Shown here in pieces: positions 8,406 through 16,790 of a stretch of DNA of 61,893 bases. The stretch lies in contig JAQBQF010000243.1 in NCBI GenBank assembly GCA_028287115.1, positions 1 through 61,893 of the forward strand, read 5' to 3'. The translations under genes were made by a program, and so were the position numbers. The notes beneath the pieces were generated by a model that had not been told where the DNA came from, searched no databases, and was given only the letters and a program-made list of their open reading frames with translations. How positions within the stretch are numbered: the stretch's first letter is position 1; every line of letters starts with the position of its first letter. The stretch comes from Myxococcales bacterium. Lineage in GTDB: Bacteria > Myxococcota_A > Polyangia > Haliangiales > Haliangiaceae.

Positions 8406-9173
8406 TCAGCGCAGGCGGATGCGCCGCAGGATGAAGCCGACGATCGTCATCAGCACGACAAAGCCGCCGATCGAGTAGGCGATGATCTTCTGGCGGCTGC
8501 CGGGCGGGGATGTGGTCGCCGCGGTGCAGGCGCCATCCGCGGTGACCGTCGCTTTGTCGCCGGCCGTGAACGCGAGCGCGAGGCCGTCGTCGGCGAGCGG
8601 GCCGCCGAGGCCGACGAACCGGAAGTCGTAGCTCGGGTCGTCCGCCGGGCCGACATGCGCACTCGTGATCGTGACGCCGGGACTGTCCTCGACCTTGACC
8701 TCGGTCTCGCCCGCGTGCGGGATCCGAAAGTGATCCCGCAGGGTGATCCGGTGGGTGCCGCGCACGGTCGGCAGGCATAGCCAGGCGACAAGATCGACGG
8801 AGAAGGACCCGGCATTGACCGTGCTCGTGCCCATGCCGACGTCGATGATCGTCCACTTGACCGGCTGGCCGTGGCCGTCGATCTCTAGATCGATCTGGGC
8901 CCCGACCTCGGCGGCTAGCTTCTCGCCGAAACCGTGGGCCTCGGCATCTGTGATCTGGCCATCGTGATTTGCATCGATAGAGCTGCGCTCGCCGGCCCCC
9001 GGAACCTCGCCGAAGAACACGGTGTACGCGAAGCGCACCCGGTCCCCGAGCGGTGTCAGTTTCAGGTAGCGGTTGTTATCATCGACCGACGGAGCCACGT
9101 GGGCGGCCGCGGGAGCCGCCGCGAGCGTGACGATGACCACGGCGAGCAGAAGGGGGCGGGGTGTGGAGTGCAC
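8406..9173 (-). CDS. secreted, C-terminally membrane-anchored protein with EF-hand-like loop
   Basis: The 255-residue product has a signal peptide (MHSTPRPLLLAVVIVTLAAAPAAAHA-type cleavage) and a large extracytoplasmic domain. It ends in a single membrane helix (IIAYSIGGFVVLMTIVGFIL) with a basic tail RRIRLR. Residues around 66-77 read DANHDGQITDAE, an EF-hand-type calcium loop. The N-terminal stretch LKLTPLGDRVRFAYTVFFGEVP resembles the periplasmic leader region of some HupE/NicO-like proteins, but the multi-helix transporter part is absent. The function is unknown. It starts at GTG. The arrangement resembles proteins held by a C-terminal anchor facing the periplasm. Confidence 0.75.
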   Translation of the reverse strand: MHSTPRPLLLAVVIVTLAAAPAAAHVAPSVDDNNRYLKLTPLGDRVRFAYTVFFGEVPGAGERSSIDANHDGQITDAEAHGFGEKLAAEVGAQIDLEIDGHGQPVKWTIIDVGMGTSTVNAGSFSVDLVAWLCLPTVRGTHRITLRDHFRIPHAGETEVKVEDSPGVTITSAHVGPADDPSYDFRFVGLGGPLADDGLALAFTAGDKATVTADGACTAATTSPPGSRQKIIAYSIGGFVVLMTIVGFILRRIRLR

Positions 9174-9235
9174 TTGTTACAAGAGCATTGACCTCGTCGG
9201 ATCGCCCGTGGTCAAGTCCCGCGCGAGGGTAGCAA

Positions 9236-10603
9236 ATGAAGAAGGTTTTGTTTTGTCTGTTGATCGCGTCGGGCTGCGGTAGCGATTCTCCCCGTTACGA
9301 CCCGTTCGCGCAGAAACCCGAGTGTACGGGCGCCGCGGTCGTGCCGTACATGGGGACCAATCAGCAGGTGATCTCGGCTCTCGAGATCGGGACCGTCGAG
9401 GACGGCTTCGACCTCAACGGCGACGGCAAGCCAGACAACAAGCTGGCCGCGGTCGGCAGCCTCGCCAAGGACGCGATCAACACGTCCTTCGCGAACTACG
9501 AGATCGTGATCCCCCTCGAGTTCTTCGACATGCCGGCGGTCGCCGCCGACACGTGCGTGAAGTTCGCGATCTATCTCGCGCAGTACGTCAAGGATGCCGA
9601 TGGCGACGGCAAGAAGCCGTTCATCGCCAAGGGCGACTGCAACGACACCAACAAGGACATCTTTCCGGGCGCGACCGAAAATCCGACCAATCGGATCGAT
9701 GACAACTGCGACGGCCTCGCAGACGAGAGCGCACCGAACACGCCGTGCGCGACCGCGGACTGCATGGTCGACCACGACGGCGACGGTCAGACGATCGCGC
9801 AGGGTGACTGCGACGACACGAATCCGATGATCCACAAGGGCGCCGTCGAGATCTGCGGCGACGGCCTCGACAACGACTGCGACGGCGTCGCCGATCGCAC
9901 ACAGGACGCGATGGGCAACGCGACCGCGTGCAGCCCGTTCGACACGGCGGTGCCGAAGGACATCACGCTCGACCCGCTGTCGTTCAGCGGTAGCGAGCCG
10001 GCGATCTCGTTCAAGGACGGCACCGTGTCGAGCGCGCTCGTCCTCGATGCGGGACCGTCGCTGTTCAGCGTCAAGATTCCGGTCAGCAGCGGCATCGTGC
10101 TCGATCTGCGAATCACCGGCGCGACGATCAAGGCGACGCTCGCCGCGGACGGCACGACGACGGACGGCCGGCTCGGCGGCGTGATCGACGCGAAGACCGC
10201 CGATACGATCCGTGGGCTCAACGTCACGCAGATCGGGCTGACGCCCGAGAACTCGCTTCTCGACGCGATCTTCGCCAACGTGCTCGGGCCGATCCTCGCG
10301 CTGCCGAAGGCAAACGCGACCGTGCTCGCGAAGTACCCGGGTTGCAGGACCCCTGATATCGACGTCGACGGCGATGGCCTCGAGGCGTTCTGCGACTCGA
10401 ACGATCAAGACATGATCAAGACCGTCGATGTTTGCATCGATGGCGATGGCACCGAGATCCACGACATGGTCGATGGCAACGGCGTCACGATGCATTGCAC
10501 CGAGGCACTGCTGCCGAACGGCAAGCCGCGGTTCGTCGATGGCATCTCGGTCGAGCTCAACTTCAAGACCACGCGGGTCAAGTCGCTCAAGCCACCCCAG
10601 TAG
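9236..10603 (+). CDS. lipoprotein with MopE-like putative metal-binding repeats
   Basis: The 455-residue protein has a short lipoprotein signal with lipobox IASGC. Two copies of the putative metal-binding motif follow. The first runs DADGDGKKPFIAKGDCNDTN with DDNCDG; the second runs DHDGDGQTIAQGDCDDTNP with DNDCDG. This unit (acidic DGDG, GDCDDTN, DNDCDG) is typical of MopE-type copper/calcium-binding surface proteins and is abundant in Myxococcota. The C-terminal 250 residues form a beta-rich domain with another acidic DVDGDG segment. It is probably exposed on the outer membrane. The gene ends directly against the maf start (TAGATG), so it may be co-transcribed with the housekeeping genes behind it. 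Confidence 0.85.
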   Translation: MKKVLFCLLIASGCGSDSPRYDPFAQKPECTGAAVVPYMGTNQQVISALEIGTVEDGFDLNGDGKPDNKLAAVGSLAKDAINTSFANYEIVIPLEFFDMPAVAADTCVKFAIYLAQYVKDADGDGKKPFIAKGDCNDTNKDIFPGATENPTNRIDDNCDGLADESAPNTPCATADCMVDHDGDGQTIAQGDCDDTNPMIHKGAVEICGDGLDNDCDGVADRTQDAMGNATACSPFDTAVPKDITLDPLSFSGSEPAISFKDGTVSSALVLDAGPSLFSVKIPVSSGIVLDLRITGATIKATLAADGTTTDGRLGGVIDAKTADTIRGLNVTQIGLTPENSLLDAIFANVLGPILALPKANATVLAKYPGCRTPDIDVDGDGLEAFCDSNDQDMIKTVDVCIDGDGTEIHDMVDGNGVTMHCTEALLPNGKPRFVDGISVELNFKTTRVKSLKPPQ

Positions 10604-11206
10604 ATGCTCCCGTTGCTGTTGGCCTCGGCGTCGCCGCGGCGCCGCGAGCTGCTCGAACGCGTCGGCGTGCTGCTCGAGGTCCGCCCCGCGGACATCGACG
10701 AGGATCCGCGTGCGGGAGAGCCGCCGCTGGCGTACGTCGCGCGGATCGCGCACGACAAGGCGCTCGCCGTGGCTCGGCATCCGGGGCAGTGGGTCCTCGC
10801 CGCGGATACGACCGTGACGATCGATGGTGCGATCCTCGGCAAGGCTGCGACCGGTGACGAGGCAGCCGCGATGCTGCGCCAGCTCTCGGGGCGCGTGCAT
10901 CAGGTGATCACCGCGTTCACGATCGTCGGCGATGCCGGGGAGGCAACGTTCCATCACGACGGGCTCGTCTCGACCGACGTCTCGATGATCGGTCTCGACG
11001 ATGCCGCGATCGCCGACTACGTCGCGAGCGGCGAATGGCGCGGCAAGGCCGGCGCGTACGCGATCCAAGGCATCGCTGCCGCATTCGTGCGCGAGGTCCA
11101 CGGCTCGGTCACGAACGTGATCGGGCTGCCGCTGGTCGAGGTGCTCGAGGCGCTGCGCGCCGTCGGTGCGCCGAGTGCACGACTCGCGGCCGGGATTCCA
11201 TCGTGA
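10604..11206 (+). CDS. maf: Maf-family nucleoside triphosphate pyrophosphatase
   Basis: The 200-residue protein has the Maf hallmarks: the N-terminal LLASASPRRRELL nucleotide loop, then AADTTV with the catalytic Asp. It also has a LSGRVHQVITAF region and EWRGKAGAYAIQGIA near the C-terminus. Maf enzymes hydrolyse dTTP/UTP or modified NTPs to monophosphates and act as housecleaning or septation-related proteins. The start ATG follows the preceding stop without a gap, and the stop TGA overlaps the GTG start of the YggS-type gene (GTGA), so the two genes are translationally coupled. Confidence 0.93.
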   Translation: MLPLLLASASPRRRELLERVGVLLEVRPADIDEDPRAGEPPLAYVARIAHDKALAVARHPGQWVLAADTTVTIDGAILGKAATGDEAAAMLRQLSGRVHQVITAFTIVGDAGEATFHHDGLVSTDVSMIGLDDAAIADYVASGEWRGKAGAYAIQGIAAAFVREVHGSVTNVIGLPLVEVLEALRAVGAPSARLAAGIPS

Positions 11207-11874
11207 GCATCGCCGACAACTGGCGAGCGGTTCGGTCGCGCGTCGATGCCGCGTGCGATCGCGCGGGCCGGCCGCGCCACGAGGTCACGCTCGTCGCCGT
11301 CTCGAAGCTGCATCCGGCGAGCGCCGTGCGCGAGGCCGCGGCGGCGGGTGCCACGGATTTCGGCGAGAACTATGCGCAGGAGCTCGCGGCCAAGCGTGCC
11401 GATTGCGGCGACGTCCGTTGGCACTTCATCGGCCGCCTCCAGCGTAACAAGGCGAAGCTCGTCGCCGGCCAGGTCGCGCTCGTTCACGCGGTCGACACCG
11501 TCGAGCTCGCCGCCGAGCTCGGCAAGCGCGCGCAAGGGATCCAGCCGATCCTGCTCGCGGTGAACCTCGGCGGCGAAGAGACCAAGAGCGGGATCGATGA
11601 GGCCAACGCGCTGTCGATCGCGCGCGCGATCAAACCGATCGCGAACATCCGGCTCGATGGCCTGATGACGATGCCGCCGCCCGCGGAGGATCCGGAAGCG
11701 AGCCGCCCGTACTTCGAGCGCCTGCGCACGCTGCGCGATCAGCTCGCCGCCTCGATCGGCCCGCTGCCCGTGCTCTCGATGGGCATGTCCGGCGACTTCG
11801 AGGTCGCGATCGCGTGCGGCGCGACCCACGTCCGCATCGGTACGGCAATCTTCGGCGCGCGCCCCCAACCGTAG
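11203..11874 (+). CDS. YggS/PLPBP-type pyridoxal-phosphate homeostasis protein
   Basis: The start is the GTG inside the maf stop (GTGA). The 223-residue protein is a single alanine-racemase-like barrel without the C-terminal racemase domain, the defining layout of the YggS family. The PLP lysine lies in LVAVSKLHPA. WHFIGRLQRNKAK, LDGLMTMPP, LSMGMSGDFEVAI and RIGTAIFGAR are family motifs. It carries PLP and balances free vitamin B6 and amino-acid pools rather than catalysing a fixed reaction. The stop codon forms the left edge of a long perfect inverted repeat, so the hairpin may end this transcript. Confidence 0.94.
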   Translation: MSIADNWRAVRSRVDAACDRAGRPRHEVTLVAVSKLHPASAVREAAAAGATDFGENYAQELAAKRADCGDVRWHFIGRLQRNKAKLVAGQVALVHAVDTVELAAELGKRAQGIQPILLAVNLGGEETKSGIDEANALSIARAIKPIANIRLDGLMTMPPPAEDPEASRPYFERLRTLRDQLAASIGPLPVLSMGMSGDFEVAIACGATHVRIGTAIFGARPQP

Positions 11875-12036
11875 GGACGGTGCACACTGTTGAAACCAGC
11901 GATCCGCAACCATTGGAAACCCCGTGACGACAAGCAAGCCGCCTCAGGCTGCTGTCCTGCGCAGGTCGAAACTGGCGACGACGATATGGTTTCAACTCGT
12001 TACAGATCGCTGGTTTCAACAGTGTGCACCGTCCCT
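11873..12036. repeat. 164-bp palindromic element with perfect 32-bp inverted ends
   Basis: Positions 11873-11904 and 12005-12036 are exact reverse complements over 32 bases, with a 100-bp spacer between them. The outer edge of each arm reads AGGGACGGTGCACACTGTTG inward. The spacer holds a further GGTTTCAAC copy and a degenerate extension of the stem. There is no room for a transposase. Size and structure fit a non-autonomous palindromic element (REP doublet or MITE). It fills the whole gap between the YggS-type gene and ruvC and could act as a terminator for the first. Confidence 0.85.
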
Positions 12037-12079
12037 GCCGCGTTTTCGCGACTGTCGGAGGGTCGGAGTAGGTTAGGGC

Positions 12080-12700
12080 GTGCGGATTCTCGGGCTCGAC
12101 CCAGGTAGTCGAGTTTGCGGCTATGGAGTCATCGACGAAGTCGGCGGCGAGCTGTCCTACGTCGAGTGCGGCGTGCTGACCGCGCCGGAGCATCGCGCGA
12201 TGGAGAATCGGCTCGGCGAGATCGCGCGGGGGTTGCGCGAGGTGATCGCCGAGCTATCGCCAACCGTCGTCGCGGTCGAAGACGTGTTCGTGCATCAGAA
12301 TCCGCGCAGCGCGCTCGCACTCGCACAGGCACGCGGCATGGCACTCGCGGTGATCGGGCTCGCGGGGTTGACCGTCTCGTCGTATCCACCGGCGGTCGTC
12401 AAGAAGTCGGTCGCCGGCTCCGGCGCCGCCGGCAAGGATCAGATCGCCCGCATGGTCCAGGTCCTGATCGGCTTGCGCAGCTTGCCGCGGCTCGATGCCA
12501 GCGATGCACTCGCCGTCGCGATCACGCACGGCCGCACGCTGCGTCCGACCGCTGCGAAGATCGTCTCCGCGGTTCGCACCGCGAGACCGACCGCCGACAA
12601 GACGGGCCCGGCGCGCGCGGTCAGCGCGATCTCGGCGCCCGTGCAGCGACAGAGCACGGGAACCCCGCCGGCACCGCACATCGCGCGGAGGCCTCGATGA
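12080..12700 (+). CDS. ruvC: Holliday junction resolvase RuvC
   Basis: The protein starts at GTG after a GGAGTAGG stretch and is 206 residues long. The RNase H-like core carries the acidic active site: D7 in GLDPG, E67 in AVEDVF and the Asp pair in DASDALAVAITH. It resolves four-way DNA junctions by paired nicks, working with RuvAB. A C-terminal tail of about 40 Thr/Ala/Pro/Arg-rich residues makes it longer than the roughly 170-residue enzyme of E. coli. The stop overlaps the ruvA start (ATGA), giving a classic ruvC-ruvA-ruvB operon. Confidence 0.97.
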   Translation: MRILGLDPGSRVCGYGVIDEVGGELSYVECGVLTAPEHRAMENRLGEIARGLREVIAELSPTVVAVEDVFVHQNPRSALALAQARGMALAVIGLAGLTVSSYPPAVVKKSVAGSGAAGKDQIARMVQVLIGLRSLPRLDASDALAVAITHGRTLRPTAAKIVSAVRTARPTADKTGPARAVSAISAPVQRQSTGTPPAPHIARRPR

Positions 12701-13341
12701 TCGCGCGGCTCGATGGCATGTTGATCGAACGCGATCCGCCGCGCATCGTCGTCGATTGCGGCGGGGTCGGGTACGACGTCGTGTGCTCCGCGTACACGCT
12801 CGCAGGCCTGCCGGCCGACGGCGAGAACGTCAAGCTGCGCGTGTTCACGCATGCGACCGAGAACAAGGTCGCGCTGTTCGGGTTCATCGACGTGCAGGAA
12901 CGCAAGCTGTTCGATCTGCTGATCACCGCGAAGAACGTGGGCCCGACGACCGCGATCGCGATCCTCTCTGGCTCGAGCCCACGCGATATCGCGAGCCTGA
13001 TCGCCAAAGAAGACGTGGTCGGGTTGACGCGGATCAAAGGTGTCGGCAAGAAGACCGCCGAAATGCTGTGTGTCGAGCTCCACGAAAAATGCGCCGAGGT
13101 GCTGCTCGCGTGGGACGCCAACGGAGGCTTGCGTCCCGTCGCGATGCCAGCCGGTGCCGCGCGCCCGGGGAAACGGCGCTCGAGCTCGGGCAATCCGCTC
13201 GTCGACGAGGTCATGAGCGCGCTCGTCGGGATGGGCTGCAGCCCGATCGAGGCCGAGCAGGCGGTGATCGATCTCTCGGTGCCTGCTGATGCGACGATCG
13301 AGCAGCTGCTACGGCAGGCGTTGCGTAGTATGGCGAGGTAG
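12697..13341 (+). CDS. ruvA: Holliday junction branch-migration protein RuvA
   Basis: The 214-residue protein starts at the ATG that overlaps the ruvC stop. The N-terminal OB domain (MIARLDGMLIERDPPRIVVDCGGVGYDV) is followed by two helix-hairpin-helix motifs (LITAKNVGPTTAIAIL and LTRIKGVGKKTAEML), which bind the junction. After a low-complexity linker rich in Ala, Arg, Ser and Gly comes the C-terminal domain III (LVDEVMSALVGMGCSPIEAEQAV), which contacts RuvB. A tetramer of RuvA holds the junction while RuvB pumps the arms. ruvB begins five bases after the stop. Confidence 0.97.
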   Translation: MIARLDGMLIERDPPRIVVDCGGVGYDVVCSAYTLAGLPADGENVKLRVFTHATENKVALFGFIDVQERKLFDLLITAKNVGPTTAIAILSGSSPRDIASLIAKEDVVGLTRIKGVGKKTAEMLCVELHEKCAEVLLAWDANGGLRPVAMPAGAARPGKRRSSSGNPLVDEVMSALVGMGCSPIEAEQAVIDLSVPADATIEQLLRQALRSMAR

Positions 13342-13346
13342 CAGCG

Positions 13347-14423
<1,077 letters not shown>

Positions 14424-14457
14424 CGGCCGCGCGCGTGTCGCCGCTCAGGTACGCGAG

Positions 14458-16113
14458 ATGATCGGCACGGCCAGGACCACGGTGGGACAAACGGGACACC
14501 GTCCCCGCATCTTGGTGCTGGTGGCGCTCGCAGCGTGCAGCCGCAGCAGCCCCGATGCGGTCGACAATCGACAGATCGCACCCAAGGCTCACGGCACGAA
14601 TGTCGCGCGCGCGGATTATCTCGGTCCCAAGGCGTGCGGCGACTGCCACGCCGACGAGTACGCACGGTGGCAGCAGAGCCTGCATCGCGTGATGAACGCG
14701 AAGGCCGAGGACGCGCAGGCCGTGATCGGTGACTTCAGCGGTGCCATCGTGTCCTACGCCGGCGGCGAAGCGCGATTCTCGCGCGAGGGCGGCGCGTACC
14801 TGATGGAGCTCCGCAAGGGCGAGCGCCGCGTGCGCTATCGAGTCACGCGCACGATCGGACGCCGCGGCCTTCAAGAATATGTCGGCGTCGAGGACGGTCG
14901 CACCGAGGAGGTCCGTCTGCCATTCGGGTGGTGGCCGCGACGTGACGGGTGGTACCCGCAGCCGTACTTCGATCCGTGGCTCGGCGACGAGGCCGGCTTC
15001 GACGCGTATGCGCCGGTGCGCGAGCCGTGGGCCGAGCGCTGTCCGTGGTGCCACTCGACGTATCCGTTCGCGCTTCGCATCGAACGCGCGATGACGACCC
15101 AGCTCGGGCACGGCCTCGAGCAATGGTTCGCCGAGCCTGATGTCGAGCGAGCGGGATCCGCCGCGCCGTACGAGCCGGACCGACGAGGGCCGGGTCCGAT
15201 CCTCGATGTCACGCAGCAGGTGACGACCGGGATCAGCTGCGAGAGCTGCCACCTCGGTGGTCGCGATCATGCGGCGGGCGCGCCGATTCATCTCGTACCG
15301 CAGGGCTTGCCGACGACCGCGGTGAAACTGCCGGCGAGATTTTCCGACGAACGCCGCGACTCCGCGATCGTCAATACCGTGTGCGCGCAATGCCACTCGG
15401 GGCCGTCGCCACGGCTTGCCGACGGCACCGCACTGCGCAACTCGAGCGAGGCGCTCGATCTCGCCGCGTCACCGTGCACGGGCATCAAGTGCACCGATTG
15501 CCACGATCCCCATCGCGCGGATGCGCGCGGTGATGATGCTCGCGCCATCGCGGCCTGCACGCGCTGTCACGCTGCGCTGGCCGAGCCCAAGGCGGCGCTC
15601 GCGCACGCCGGCTCGGGTCACGCGACCACGACGTGCCTCGATTGCCACATGCCGCGCGTCGTCATGGGCATCGATCGCTACGTCCGCACGCATCGGATCT
15701 CATCCCCGACGAATCCCAAGCTGCTCGCCGCGGCTGCACCGAATGCGTGCAGCCTCTGTCACCTCGATCGCTCGATCCGCTGGACGATCGATGCGCTGCG
15801 CGATCAGTGGGACGTTCGCGCAAGGATCGCCGAAGACGCGTACGGCGATCGCAACGTCGGCGAGGTCTGGCTCGCGAGCCCCACGCCGGCGATCAGGCTG
15901 ATCGCCGCACACGCGTATGCGCGATCGCCGCTCGGCAAGTCTGCGCTGCCGGAGCTCGTGCGCGGCCTCGCCGATCCGATCGCCTACGTCAGGACGTGGA
16001 CGCAATTCGCCGTCGAAGATGCCCTCGGCCGGCGCCTCTCGATCGGCGAATACGATGCGCGCGCGTCGTCCGACATTCGCGCCAAGGCGCTGGCTCGCAT
16101 CAAGTGGCGGTGA
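14458..16113 (+). CDS. octaheme c-type cytochrome lipoprotein with C-terminal HEAT-like region
   Basis: The 551-residue protein has eight CxxCH motifs in order: CGDCH, CPWCH, CESCH, CAQCH, CTDCH, CTRCH, CLDCH and CSLCH. A lipobox (VALAAC) near residue 28 indicates an exported, lipid-anchored electron carrier. Histidines in TDCHDPH and LDCHMPR could be distal ligands. The last 110 residues are helical repeats (AIRLIAAHAYARSPLGKSALPELVRGLADP) resembling HEAT repeats. The pattern resembles multiheme cytochromes of the cytochrome c554/tetraheme group, but no substrate is evident. The start is uncertain, because the first codons contain a GGGAC-ACC-GTCCC hairpin that may be a REP fragment. The 3' end overlaps the convergent esterase gene by 14 bases. 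Confidence 0.9.
   Translation: MIGTARTTVGQTGHRPRILVLVALAACSRSSPDAVDNRQIAPKAHGTNVARADYLGPKACGDCHADEYARWQQSLHRVMNAKAEDAQAVIGDFSGAIVSYAGGEARFSREGGAYLMELRKGERRVRYRVTRTIGRRGLQEYVGVEDGRTEEVRLPFGWWPRRDGWYPQPYFDPWLGDEAGFDAYAPVREPWAERCPWCHSTYPFALRIERAMTTQLGHGLEQWFAEPDVERAGSAAPYEPDRRGPGPILDVTQQVTTGISCESCHLGGRDHAAGAPIHLVPQGLPTTAVKLPARFSDERRDSAIVNTVCAQCHSGPSPRLADGTALRNSSEALDLAASPCTGIKCTDCHDPHRADARGDDARAIAACTRCHAALAEPKAALAHAGSGHATTTCLDCHMPRVVMGIDRYVRTHRISSPTNPKLLAAAAPNACSLCHLDRSIRWTIDALRDQWDVRARIAEDAYGDRNVGEVWLASPTPAIRLIAAHAYARSPLGKSALPELVRGLADPIAYVRTWTQFAVEDALGRRLSIGEYDARASSDIRAKALARIKWR
14481..14505. repeat. REP-like half-site within the cytochrome 5' coding region
   Basis: Read on the minus strand, this stretch begins GGGACGGTGTCCCGTTTGTC and contains the small hairpin GGGAC-ACC-GTCCC (14493-14505). 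It shares the GGGACGGTG core with both arms of the palindromic element at 11873-12036. It may be a solo copy of a related palindromic repeat that now forms part of the signal-peptide coding region. Confidence 0.35.
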
Positions 16114-16771
16114 GCTCGCGAAGTAACTTGCGGAGCGCGCGCCACACGACGAGCGGAATCTCGTGTCCGCCGTCGAACGGCAACCAGCTGACGCTCGCGC
16201 CGCCGGCGATCGCGAAGTCGCGCAGCAGCTCTCCCGCCGCGAACGACAGCTCGGGATCGTGACGGCCGTGCGTGACGAGCACCGGCAAACCCTGCAGGCG
16301 CGACGCCCGCGGCTGCCAGTCAGCGAGCGCGATCCTCGTCGAGGACAACACCGCGAGAGCCGCCGGCTGCGAGTCCGCGTGCAGGACGTAGTCCATCGCG
16401 AGCATGCCACCTTGGGAGAACCCGACGAGCACGACCCGCCGTTGCGAAAGTCCCGCGATCAGCCGCGCGAGTGACGCACGCGCCTCCGCGCGACCGGGCG
16501 GATCCATCGCGGACAGCTCCAGCGGTCCACTCGCGAGTCGCCGAAGGCGCGCTTCGGAATCGACCGGCCACCAGCTGCGACCGCGCGGCTCGATCGCATG
16601 CGGCCCGTCCGGAAACAGGTAATAGGCCTCGACGCCGAGCGAGCGCGCGAACGGTGCCAGGTCGGCGCCTGCCATCTCGCGGCCGTGCAGGACGACCACG
16701 GCGAGCTCACCACCTGGATCTCCGATCGCGATCGTTCGCAGACCTGCGAGCTCGAGCGTGGCCTCGATCAT
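16100..16771 (-). CDS. alpha/beta-hydrolase, carboxylesterase/phospholipase type
   Basis: The 223-residue cytoplasmic protein has the compact fold of the carboxylesterase/lysophospholipase family. The nucleophile elbow is VGFSQGGMLA, the acid is the Asp in THGRHDPELSF and the histidine is in DGGHEIP. The early segment VVVLHGREMAGADL supplies the oxyanion region. It should cleave small acyl or thio-esters. It lies 19 bases after the double-hydrolase gene as the last gene of the carrier-protein operon, so a thioesterase-like release role is a reasonable guess. No signal peptide is seen. Confidence 0.85.
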   Translation of the reverse strand: MIEATLELAGLRTIAIGDPGGELAVVVLHGREMAGADLAPFARSLGVEAYYLFPDGPHAIEPRGRSWWPVDSEARLRRLASGPLELSAMDPPGRAEARASLARLIAGLSQRRVVLVGFSQGGMLAMDYVLHADSQPAALAVLSSTRIALADWQPRASRLQGLPVLVTHGRHDPELSFAAGELLRDFAIAGGASVSWLPFDGGHEIPLVVWRALRKLLRELTAT

Positions 16772-16790
16772 CTCCCAGGATCCCGCGGCG

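Noticed and set aside
9212..11101. 629-codon minus-strand open frame opposite the metal-binding lipoprotein and maf
   Set aside because: It crosses two confidently identified plus-strand genes, consists largely of Arg, Asp, Val and Glu and has no domain.
12115..12696. In-frame upstream extension of ruvA
   Set aside because: Arg-rich shadow of ruvC; RuvA begins at the ATG overlapping the ruvC stop.
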